Of a stretch of DNA of 64,000 nucleotides, positions 56,201-64,000 are shown one piece after another. The stretch is from Prorocentrum cordatum. Lineage: Eukaryota; Sar; Dinophyceae; Prorocentrales; Prorocentraceae. The stretch's first letter is position 1. Each line of letters opens with the position of its first letter. The notes under the pieces were generated by a model. The model saw nothing but the letters and a program-made list of their open reading frames with translations, searched no databases and was not told the origin of the DNA. Position numbers and translations under genes: made by a program. The stretch lies in NCBI GenBank assembly GCA_963575745.1, contig CAUYUJ010014194.1, positions 592,501 to 656,500 on the forward strand, read 5' to 3'.

Positions 56201-56929
56201 TGCACGAGGAATAATAAACATCATAATAGAAAGGAGAAGCGTACCCAGACGACTTCTTGGAAACATGTTGATACAGAGCTCTTTGTTCATGAAGCACGAG
56301 TGGGAGGCCAAGCTGTTGCACCCACTGGAGATCCTGGTGCGGATTGCGAGCTGATCGCTGAGGTTTTGGTCGATGCCCCTGCCGGGGCGCGAGTTCATCG
56401 AGAACTACATGTTTATGGAACTGTAAAACCGCTTCGAATTACGGCAAGGATTGCAGGGCACAGATGGATCGCAGAGAACAGCGTGTTGAGCAAACGCATT
56501 CGCAAACAACTCCAGCGAATCAGGAGATCCAAAGCCAGTTCGCGAACAAATGAAGTTCTCATGCCTCTCAGACATCAAAGAGCATACCGAAGATGAAGAC
56601 GATCAAAAAGAAGCAGCTGATCACGCGCGTGACGAACAGCACGGGCAAAATCCAAAGTGGCCGGCAGAATATTGCAGATGTTCTCGCGAATGTTTATTCG
56701 AAGTTCTACAACATTACGGAGGCATCGCAATTTCCAGATGAGGGCGGGCAAACAGCACGTGGCCACAGGCGGCATCGAACCATTCATATTGGAAGAATCG
56801 CGCGTGCTTTGCACAGGTTGAAGAATGGGACATGTTGCGATTAAGGTGGGGTGCGTTCAGACATGTTGAAACATTGCGGTGGTTGTTTGATGCTCTTTCG
56901 TTGGATTTGTACAACAATATTATTTCACC

Positions 56930-57530
56930 AGGTGCGTTGCCGCCGGAATCGTGGAACAAATCCTTCGTCATAGTGCTGTATAAGGCCGGAGGCGTTGCCG
57001 ATGCCAGCAATTACCGCCCGATCACCATCATATCTTTGCTGTGCAAGTTGTTTGCGGGATTGCTTTACCACGGGTTATATCCCGTATTGGACAGACACCA
57101 AAATTTTCACCAAGGCATCAGCCCCGTTGATCACATGGCCGCGGTGACATTGCTACAGGAGAACTGCCACGAATGGGATTGCAGTTTGTGGTTCGCAGCG
57201 GTGGTTTTCAAAAGGTTCTTGGTTGTATTGAACATCATTATCTATTGCGTGCTTTGGCCAGGCAAGGTGTCTCACCTTGGTATAATTTTCTTTCAACAAT
57301 TGTACGCGGGACAAGCCGCCAGAGTGCGAACTGATTGTTTGAGCAAACCTTACAACATCCAACGTGGGACAAAACAGGGAGACCCTCTGAACACATTGCT
57401 GTTCAGTTGCCTCATCGAGGACGTGGTGGACGAAGTGAAAATTAATGGTTACAGAAAGGGTGGGGACTGAAACTTGGTTTCACAGAGCACACGCAGCTTA
57501 CGAACCTGTGTTTTGCGGACGACATTTTCC
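56930..57530 (+). pseudogene. LINE B reverse transcriptase remnant
   Basis: ALPPESWNKSFVIVLYKAGG, then DASNYRPITIISLLCKLFAG mark the palm entry. Motif A should read DFKKAFD, but the frame gives LWFAAVVFKRFLVVLN, lacking both Asp. Motif B is intact as RGTKQGDPLN. Motif C appears in another frame as LCFADDIFLVA (FADD at 57512-57523). The set is typical of non-LTR reverse transcriptases that prime on nicked target DNA. Loss of the motif A Asp and frame breaks inactivate it. Confidence 0.8.
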
Positions 57531-57599
57531 TCGTCGCGGTTGCGCTCAGGCAGACCAAGGTCACGCTAAAAATATCAAGCAAGCCGCAGCTAAAGAGGG

Positions 57600-58001
57600 C
57601 CTCGCGAATCACACCCCGACGAAACCAACATCTTGAGCAACTCCGCCCGGGGAACAAGCAGACCGAAAAACGTGAAGGTGATGATCGACGGCGTAAAGAT
57701 TGAGATTGGACCGTACAGCGGCAGCGTGAAATATCTCGGCAGGCTCGTGGGTTTGAACAGATATCATGATGTAGAAAGCAACACCAGTATCTGGAATGTT
57801 TGGGAATATCAAATGCAGCATCGCGCGGAGCTTACTGATAAACAGTACTCGTTGAATTCTCGCTTGCGGTCGTTTGATTGCACAGTGACCGCCACCATGC
57901 TCTACGGCACGGCTACGCGGGTACTCGCGCGCGAGCTAGATGACAATACTCGGCGGACGCAGGGTGATCATCGTGCGCGCAGCCAGGCGCAGAGAACGTG
58001 A
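57600..58001 (+). pseudogene. LINE B RT connection/thumb region
   Basis: The frame reads RPKNVKVMIDGVKIEIGPYS, VKYLGRLVGLNRYHDVESNT, HRAELTDKQYSLNSRLRSFD and VTATMLYGTATRVL. KYLG, the R-EL-KQYSL-RLR-FD pattern and VTATMLYG are standard after motif C in these elements. It ends at 58001 with RTQGDHRARSQAQRT, where relatives have a QR-MLR pattern. Confidence 0.7.
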
Positions 58002-58437
58002 GCGATCTGTTTCCGCATCGTCGTCGTCATTTGGTGCACCGTTTTCTCGGTCTTATTATCATTATGTTGTTTCCTTTCTTTTCTTCTTATAAAAAGTCAA
58101 CATCTTCGAGTGCGTCATCTTCTTCGACCAATCTCGATTAATGGGCAGATGTTATTCGGCGGTCGACTCACAACGCGGAGAAGCGTATGGCTGTCTTGGG
58201 ATTGCGCGGTTGGGTTGCAGAACATCAGAAGGCAACAGTGCAGTGGCCATACCAAACGCGCACAGAAAGGCAGAGCTGGGCGCAGATCGTGTTCAACTGT
58301 GAGCACGACGGCTACATTCGGCGCGCATATTAGCCCTGGAAACGATGGATCGACACAGTCAACGGCTGCAACAACCACGGAGGCGCTGGGGCGCCACCGC
58401 GCCGTCCTTCGAGGACCGCGTTCCAGCGCGCATGGGA

Positions 58438-58458
58438 GCGTCCGTCCGTCCGTCCGTC
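58438..58458 (+). repeat. (TCCG)n short tetranucleotide
   Basis: TCCGTCCGTCCGTCCGTCC, just upstream of the tandem spliced-leader relict. Confidence 0.85.
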
Positions 58459-58510
58459 CCCGCTTTTCGCCTCCTCCTTCGCCCATCTCCTCCCCCATGC
58501 CCTTCAGCGA

Positions 58511-58540
58511 CAATTTTAGCTCAAATCGTTTTGGCTCAAG
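58511..58540 (+). other. Tandem relict spliced leaders
   Basis: CAATTTTAGCTCAA (58511-58524) and ATCGTTTTGGCTCAAG (58525-58540) each resemble the 3' part of DinoSL, the first with two mismatches, the second exact over TTTTGGCTCAAG. Head-to-tail partial SLs are the expected result when a gene is retroposed more than once from trans-spliced mRNA. Confidence 0.6.
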
Positions 58541-59630
58541 GCCACTGGCTGCGGACTCCCACGTGGGAGCACCACGCGAGTAGGCCCGTCCTGGAGTTGG
58601 GCAGCCAGACAGGGTTCGCCTTCTCGCTGACCGTGCCTCTGTTCCAGTGCGTCCGGCTGGTAGGCGCGACGACCAGGGAGATTGCGCGAGTGGGCCATTC
58701 TCCTTTCTGGAGGCGCTGCCGCACGAGAGTGAGGTGGGCGGCATGCCCACTCTTGTTTGCGGAACTCGCGCCATTGGCCTCGACGGCAGCGACATCCAGT
58801 AGCTGGCATTCTGAATCATCCATTGTGGCACCCATGCGGCACAGGAGGTCCGAGTGGTCAAACGAGGACGCGGAGGTGCCGCAGATCTGAGGTAGTTTGA
58901 AGAATCAATGCGACTTCGAGACTGCGGGCCCGGTGGCGCTCGCGCCGCCAGAGGGTCTCTTGGCGCGCACAACGGTTCTCCATTGTGCGGCGAAATTTGC
59001 GCGGGGCCATGTGCTCGCCACGCCGACCTGCACACTGCGCGGCGCAACCATGATCTGAAGGTTTCGTGGCGCGCATCCTCGGGGCGCGCCGTTTCTTCTA
59101 TGTTTTTGCTCGAACGGCGGTCCTTGTGGGTGCGGGGTTCCAGCGGCGGTTTGCGTGCACGCCAAAAAGGAGGCAACTCTGCGTGGTTCCAGAGGGCGAT
59201 CGCGGTGTTCGACGCGAATACCAATGGTGGTCCCTCCCGACGGCAGTTTCTGAGATGGCAGCGCTGTCTCCGCCGCCGCGCGCATCTCTGCCTGGCCTGC
59301 GACGCGAAGCGATCGTTGGGGGCCGTCCGGAGGGTGGCGCAGGGCCGAGCGTCGGCGACTGGCCGGTGCGCTGCTGTATTCACCGTGATTGGCACAATCC
59401 CGCGGTTTGTGCTGCAGCATTCGTGTTATTGCGGTCGCGGCTCCTCTTCCCTCTTCCGTTTTCTTCCTTCTTTCTTGCCTCTCTTCCGTTTCCTCCACCC
59501 CGTGCCTTCTCCTCCCGCTCGGGGCGCGCCTCGCTCCCCCCGAGGCTTTGCAGATGCTCCTGCCCAGCGCGGAGCCGCTGTGCTCGTTGCTGCGGGTCAC
59601 CCAGGAAGGGGAGGGGGGGCCCTCCCTCTC
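58541..59630. other. No gene recognised downstream of tandem SL
   Basis: If the SL pair marks a retroposed mRNA, its body should lie here, but frames on the + strand (for example 58345-58890) show only short protein-like stretches and no recognised domain. Confidence 0.4.
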
Positions 59631-59634
59631 TATT

Positions 59635-59674
59635 TGTCAGTCTGTCTGTCGGTCAGTCTGGCTGTGTGTTTGTG

Positions 59675-59707
<33 letters not shown>

Positions 59708-59850
59708 CGTCTCGTCTGTCTATTTGTCTGTCTGTCTGTCTGTCTGTCCGCCTGCCTCTTTCTCACTCTCTCTTTCTCTTTGTTTCTCTCTCTCTCTCTC
59801 TTTCTCTCTCTCCCTTTCTCTCTCTCTCTCTCCCTCTCTCTTTCTCTCCT
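59635..59850 (+). repeat. (TCTG)n followed by (CT)n
   Basis: TCTG units at about 59638-59755 give way to CT/CTTT runs at 59757-59850, and another CT run lies at about 59960-59984. Confidence 0.95.
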
Positions 59851-60084
59851 TGCCCATATACATGTACTTATGTGTGTATTCAATGTTGTTTATAGTTATG
59901 TTTGTTGTTGATATGTCGTTCTGCACTGCTCATTTGTATGTTCCCAATGTTATTTGTGTGTCTCTCTCTCTCTCTCTCTCTATCTCGCTTGTTTCTTTCC
60001 TTTCTTCCCACATACGTATATAATGTAATGCAGCGATGTGAAATGTAGTGCGCCATAAAGTCATGTGCTATACTGTATTGGTTT

Positions 60085-60360
60085 GTAATGTAATGTAATG
60101 AAATGTAAAGTAATATACCGAAAAAAATGAAATCCAGTGTCATGTAATGTAATGCGATGTATTGTAATGAAGTGGAATGCAATGCGATGCGATGCAAATG
60201 TAATGTAATGTGATATAGTGCGCTGTACTGTAATGTAAGGTATTGCAATGTAGTTTAATGTAATGCAATGTAATGTAATGTAATGTAATGTAATGTAATG
60301 TAATGTAATGTAATGTAGTGTAATGTAATGTCATGTAATATAATGTGTAGGCATGTAATG
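60085..60360 (+). repeat. (TAATG)n pentanucleotide array
   Basis: GTAATGTAATGTAATG units, pure at about 60255-60315 and degenerate on both sides. Confidence 0.95.
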
Positions 60361-60399
60361 GAATGGCCGTCGGCCCATCCCGCCACCGTGCCTGGATTG

Positions 60400-61010
60400 T
60401 GGGTCTGAGTTCTCAGGGATGCTTCATGGTTTTGTTTCGGAGCGCTCTCGGGGACTTTTTGGGAATAGGTTTGGAGCTTCTTGGAGATAGCATTTGGGAT
60501 TCGAGCGGACCTCTTAGGGACCTCTTAGGGACCTCTTGGGGCCCTCTTGGGGCCTCCTGGGAGCCTTTTGGTGGCTCCTGGGGCCCCCATCTGAGCCCCT
60601 CTTGGAGCTGTCTTTGATGTCTCTTGGGCAGTCTTGGGGTCCTCTTCGGCTGTCCTGGGGCTTCCTTGGGCTGTTTTGTCGCCCTCTTGGAGGCCTCTTG
60701 GGCCGGTTTGGGGCGATCTTGGGGGCCTCTTGAGCCGTCGTGGAGCGTGGGGGAGCCGAAAAGGCGAGAACGAACGCCCAAAATTTTCGAACACTTCAGG
60801 GCTATGAGTGATTTTTGCCTCTTGGGGCCCTCTTGGGACGCCTCTTGGAACACTCTTGGGGCGTTTTGCGTTTTGGGGGCCTCTTGGGCCGTGTTGAAGC
60901 CACCTTGGGCGTGTTGGGGCGAGCTTTCGGCGACTCGGGGCCCTTTGGGCCGTCTCGTAGACATGATGGAGCCCTCTGGGCCTGTCTTGGCGCCTTCTTG
61001 GGCCCGGAAA
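60400..61010 (+). repeat. CCTCTTGGG-rich dispersed repeat, copy 3
   Basis: The words CCTCTTGGGGCC, CCTCTTAGGGA and TCTTGGGGTC dominate. The core AAAAGGCGAGAACGAACGCC, then CAAAATTTTCGAACAC, lies at about 60759-60796, with hairpin GGCG, loop AGAACGAA, CGCC at 60763-60778. The 5' end (GATGCTTCATGG) resembles copy 1 (GATGGTTCATGG). Confidence 0.7.
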
Positions 61011-61142
61011 AGTCAAGCGGGAGACAATCCAAGGCCCAGAGGAAGCGCTCCACGCCCCAGAAGGTTTGAGAATTTTGGATCCGGGCCCCTCCAGGATTCC
61101 TCAGGACGGAGGGCTGAAGCTCATAGGATCCGGTTGAGGACC

Positions 61143-61212
61143 TGCGGACACGCCCACTCCGTGCCCAGGACACGCCCACTCCGTGCCCAGGACACGCCCA
61201 TTCCGTGCCCAT
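61143..61212 (+). repeat. 22-bp tandem repeat, three copies
   Basis: GACACGCCCACTCCGTGCCC and a two-base link, repeated three times; the third copy has ATTCC for ACTCC. Confidence 0.95.
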
Positions 61213-61230
61213 CTCGTGGCACTCTGTCTC

Positions 61231-61237
61231 TCTCGTT

Positions 61238-61333
<96 letters not shown>

Positions 61334-61371
61334 ATATATTTGTTGTGTGTTCTCTCTCTCTCTCTCTCTCT
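61231..61371 (+). repeat. (TC)n and (TTG)n microsatellites
   Basis: TC runs at about 61233-61269 and 61350-61371 flank a pure TTG run at 61271-61333. Confidence 0.95.
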
Positions 61372-61578
61372 TTATGTCTCTTTCTTTGTAGATATAAATA
61401 CATAGTTATCTCCCTCTCTCTCTCTCCCTCTCTCGCTTTCTGCCCCCGACCTTTCCTTTTCTCTTCGCGGCTACCTTAGGGTATATAGGAACGCGTTTGC
61501 GGGAAAAGAAATTGGCCTTCCAAGAGATGGCAGCATATTCGGGTTCAGGGCTTCAGGAATCGGCCATGCATATCCATA

Positions 61579-61618
61579 TATTGTGAAGGTCTTGCGGCCG
61601 GTGCCGCCGACCCTGAAG
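61579..61618 (+). repeat. Short dispersed repeat, copy 2
   Basis: TGTGAAGGTCTTGCGGCCGG, then TGCCGCCGACCCTGAAG, matching 32660-32698. The open frame continues as ILAVDGYGMCDHKKKLKDNV before a stop. Confidence 0.6.
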
Positions 61619-61699
61619 ATTTTGGCCGTCGATGGCTACGGGATGTGTGATCACAAGAAGAAACTAAAGGACAACGTGACAGGGTAGGCAGAGAAAGTG

Positions 61700-62000
61700 T
61701 GTGTGAGGAGGAGGAGGAGGAGGAGAAAGAGGAGGAGGAGGATCAGGAGGAGGAGGAGGAGCAGGAGGAGAAAAAGGAGGAGGAGGAGGAAGAGGAAGAG
61801 GAGGAGGAGGGAGGTGGTAGTTTGATCTGGAGGAGGAGGAGGAGGAGGAGGAGGAGGAGGAGGAGGAAGAGGAGAAAAAGGAGGAGGAGGCACGCAGGAG
61901 GAAGAGATGAAGGAGGAAGAGGAGGAGAGCAGGAGGAGGAGTAAGAGGAGGAGGAGGAGGAGGAGGAGGAGGAGTAGGAGGAGGAGGAGGAGGAGGAGGA
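61700..62000 (+). repeat. Interrupted (AGG)n array
   Basis: AGG/GAG triplets with AAA, CAG and TTT interruptions for 300 bp. Poly-E, poly-R and poly-S frames are artefacts. Confidence 0.95.
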
Positions 62001-62024
62001 GGCAAACGAAAAGGAGATGGAAAA

Positions 62025-62279
62025 GGTAGCAAAAGACGCCCAGGAGGAGGAGGTGGTATTCTGCCCCGGGACCCCCCTGCAGGACCCCCCCGGGACCGAC
62101 CCCCCCAAGGTGGCAAAAGACGCCCAGGAGGAGGGAGGTGGTATTCTGACCCGGGACCCCCCCGGGGCTCCCCCCCGGGACCCCCCCCGGACTCCCCCCG
62201 GGACCTCCCCAGGACCCCTCCCGGGTGTCCCCCAGGACCCCCCCAACGTGGCAAAAGCTGCCCAGGAGGAGAAGGAGGG
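62025..62279 (+). repeat. Tandem GGCAAAAGACGCCCAGGAGG modules
   Basis: The phrase GGCAAAAGACGCCCAGGAGG occurs near 62028 and 62114, and as GGCAAAAGCTGCCCAGGAGG near 62250. Between them are GGTGGTATTCTG and runs of CCCGGGACCCCCC. Confidence 0.85.
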
Positions 62280-62644
62280 ACCTAATAGTGTACATAACCA
62301 AATCATGTGGTTACGCTCGAAAGGGTTGCGCGTAACCAAAACGCGAAGAATATGGTTACGAACGACCCCTCACGCGCATGAGCTATCAAAATGCATTGAA
62401 CACTCCCGTAATCGAAATCGTTTCGGAACGATGCGCGCATAACCAAATCGTAACCATAGTTTCAATTTTCGTAACCAAATCATACCCAAACTATGTAATT
62501 CGTAACCAGATCATAACCACATCGTAACCAAATCATAACCAAATCATAAGCAAACCGTAAGTATATCCAAACGACCATGTTCGGCATTGCCGATGGGGCT
62601 GAAGAAGGGGGCGGGCGAAGCAGGAGGGAGTCTGCCCAAGCTGG
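62280..62644 (+). repeat. CGTAACCAAAT element, copy 2
   Basis: About 365 bp collinear with 38355-38710 at roughly 80-85 percent identity by eye, including the first hairpin (TAACCA/TGGTTA), the phrase CGACCCCTCAC, the 11-bp tandem units, CGTAAGTAT and CATTGCCGATGGGGCTGAAG. It sits between an AGG-rich array and a (GAT)n array. Confidence 0.85.
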
Positions 62645-62760
62645 CACACTGTGGTTTACATAATGCTGGCTAAAGGTTTCAAGAACAGCCCCAAGTGTTG
62701 GCTTAGCGTGGCCACGGAGACTCCAAAGTACGACCCTGACGTTGCGAAATTCCCCATTTC

Positions 62761-62762
<2 letters not shown>
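62645..62762. other. Short unique spacer
   Basis: No recognised feature. Confidence 0.4.
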
Positions 62763-62815
<53 letters not shown>

Positions 62816-62819
62816 CGAC

Positions 62820-62854
<35 letters not shown>

Positions 62855-63660
62855 GATGATGATGCTGATGGTGTCCCAATGAAGATGATGATGCTGTTGA
62901 TGATGGTGTCGATGATGATGATAGTGTCCCGATGACGAGGATGATGATGCTCATGCTGATTATGTTGATGATGATGACGATGATGGTGTCCCGATGATGA
63001 TGATGATGATGATGGGAACGATGGTTATCATGATGATGATGCTGATTCCGATGATGTTGGTGATGATGAAATTGATGGAAATGGTGTCCTGGCGATAATT
63101 ATGTTGATGATGATGATGATGTTGATGATGATTATGGTGTCCCAATGATGATGCTGATGATGATGGTGATGGTGATGATGATGATGATGCTGGTGATGCT
63201 GATGGTGTCCCGATGGTGATGATAATGATAATGACGATGTTGATGATGCTGTTGCTCATGATGATGACGGTGCCCCAATGATGATGACGTTGATGATGAT
63301 GATGATGATGATGTCGATGATGATGATGCGATGATCCTGATGATGATGGTGTCCCGAGGATGATGGCGATGTTGATGATAATGTTGATGCTGAGACCGAT
63401 GGTGATCATGATGGTGTCCCGATTATGATGGTGATTATGATGATGTTGCTGATCGTGATGATGACGATGACTGTGTCCCGATGATGATGATGTTGATGAT
63501 GAGATGATGATGGTGATGATGATGATGTTGTCCCGATGATGATGATGACGTTGATGATGATGTTAATGGTGATGATGACGGTGCCCTCATGATGATGACG
63601 ATGTTGGTGATGATGTTGATGTTGATGGTGTTGATGATGATAATGATGATGACGTTGATT
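62763..63660 (+). repeat. (GAT)n array with GGTGTCCC modules
   Basis: Pure GATGAT stretches alternate with GGTGTCCCGATGATGATG or GGTGTCCCAATGATG phrases at variable spacing, a simple higher-order repeat. Poly-H and poly-I frames are artefacts. Confidence 0.9.
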
Positions 63661-63875
63661 GTGAGAGCGATTGTGATATCGATGGTGAGATCGATATTGA
63701 GACCGAATGTGAGATCGATTGTGTGATCGATTGTCAGATCGATTGTGAGATCAATTGTGAGAGCGATCGAATGAGATAGATCGAGTGAGATCGATTGTGA
63801 GATCGATCGAGTGAGATCGATCGAGCGAGACCGATAGTGAGATCGATACTGAGATCGATAGTGAGACCGATCGAG
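63661..63875 (+). repeat. GAGATCGATTGT degenerate repeat
   Basis: GAGATCGATTGT, GAGATCGATCGAGT and related 10-14-bp words, rich in the palindrome GATCGATC. Confidence 0.85.
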
Positions 63876-63925
63876 TGAGACGTTGTTTCCCCCCCCGAAC
63901 CTCCTTATCACCCGAAGGGTGGTCG

Positions 63926-64000
63926 TATAGGTACGGCTATAGGGCTATAGGGTTATAGTGCTATAGGGATATATGGCGATTGGGCTACTGGGCTATAGGA
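63926..64000 (+). repeat. (GGGCTATA)n octamer-like array at window end
   Basis: GGCTATAGGGCTATAGGG, then variants GTTATAG, GATATATGG and GCTACTGG. It runs off the window edge. Confidence 0.8.

Larger units (their letters stand above)
54269..58370 (+). mobile_element. LINE B: non-LTR retrotransposon headed by spliced leader
   Basis: In order on the + strand: the DinoSL copy, ORF1-like frames (54352-54975), an AP-type endonuclease in three frames (55407-56200), reverse transcriptase (56930-57530), the connection region with KYLGRLVG (57633-58001), and a tail near 58250-58370 resembling the RRKW/GRPWKRW end of such elements. It is decayed by frameshifts and substitutions but clearer than LINE A. 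The base composition is lower in GC than the transporter gene. No poly(A) tail or target duplication was identified; the 3' end is approximate. Confidence 0.8.

Noticed and set aside
63926-64000. Telomere
   Set aside because: The repeat is an imperfect GGGCTATA-like octamer, not the TTTAGGG type known in dinoflagellates, and it is degenerate.

Overview
This window is nuclear DNA from a dinoflagellate. The main evidence is an exact copy of the 21-nt core of the dinoflagellate spliced leader (DinoSL) at 54269-54289, with degenerate copies at 7087-7107 and 58511-58540. Other signs agree: GC-rich coding DNA, inferred GC-AG introns, decayed non-LTR retrotransposons, and kilobases of simple repeats and minisatellites. 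The genus cannot be fixed from the sequence; Prorocentrum or a relative is a guess. Nothing looks bacterial, and no operon, tRNA, rRNA or CRISPR array was found.

Layout. 1-4.2 kb: no recognised gene; a degenerate hexamer array. 4201-5619 (+): one intact, intronless MFS transporter of the ZIFL-like type, the only confident whole gene. 7.09-11.5 kb (+): decayed LINE A with a relict DinoSL at its 5' end. 12.2-13.1 kb (+): frame-broken pieces of a multi-pass membrane protein. 13.5-15.2 kb: TG, GAG and GAT arrays. 15.8-21.3 kb (+): an unrecognised 538-codon ORF, then scattered pieces of a decayed retroelement ending in an RNase H-like tract. 21.7-32.3 kb (-): exon-like segments of an unrecognised gene, or neighbouring paralogues, broken by three introns that carry terminal inverted repeats, a (GTA)n block and a 101-bp minisatellite of about 38 units.

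32.4-41 kb: simple repeats and several dispersed repeat families. 41-46.7 kb: little recognisable except a charged minus-strand exon-like segment at 44396-44755. 46.8-48.3 kb: an 89-bp minisatellite related to the 28-32 kb array but in the opposite orientation. 48.3-54.2 kb: (GAT)n, degenerate GTGCC and TTGCA arrays, and a second copy of a CCTCTTGG-rich repeat family. 54.27-58.4 kb (+): LINE B, beginning with a DinoSL and followed by ORF1, endonuclease and reverse-transcriptase remains. 58.5-64 kb: a tandem relict SL, microsatellites, the third CCTCTTGG copy, the second CGTAACCAAAT element, and GAT, GATC and GGGCTATA arrays to the window end.

Most interesting points: (1) two LINE copies headed by spliced-leader sequence, suggesting that trans-spliced LINE RNA was copied back into the genome; (2) three predicted phase-0 GC-AG introns in one locus, each beginning at or inside an inverted-repeat arm, which looks like intron birth from small TIR transposons (introners); (3) dispersed repeat families that conserve small hairpins although their loops differ; (4) two related minisatellites in opposite orientation about 15 kb apart. 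All calls come from reading sequence and translations; no alignment or database search was run.
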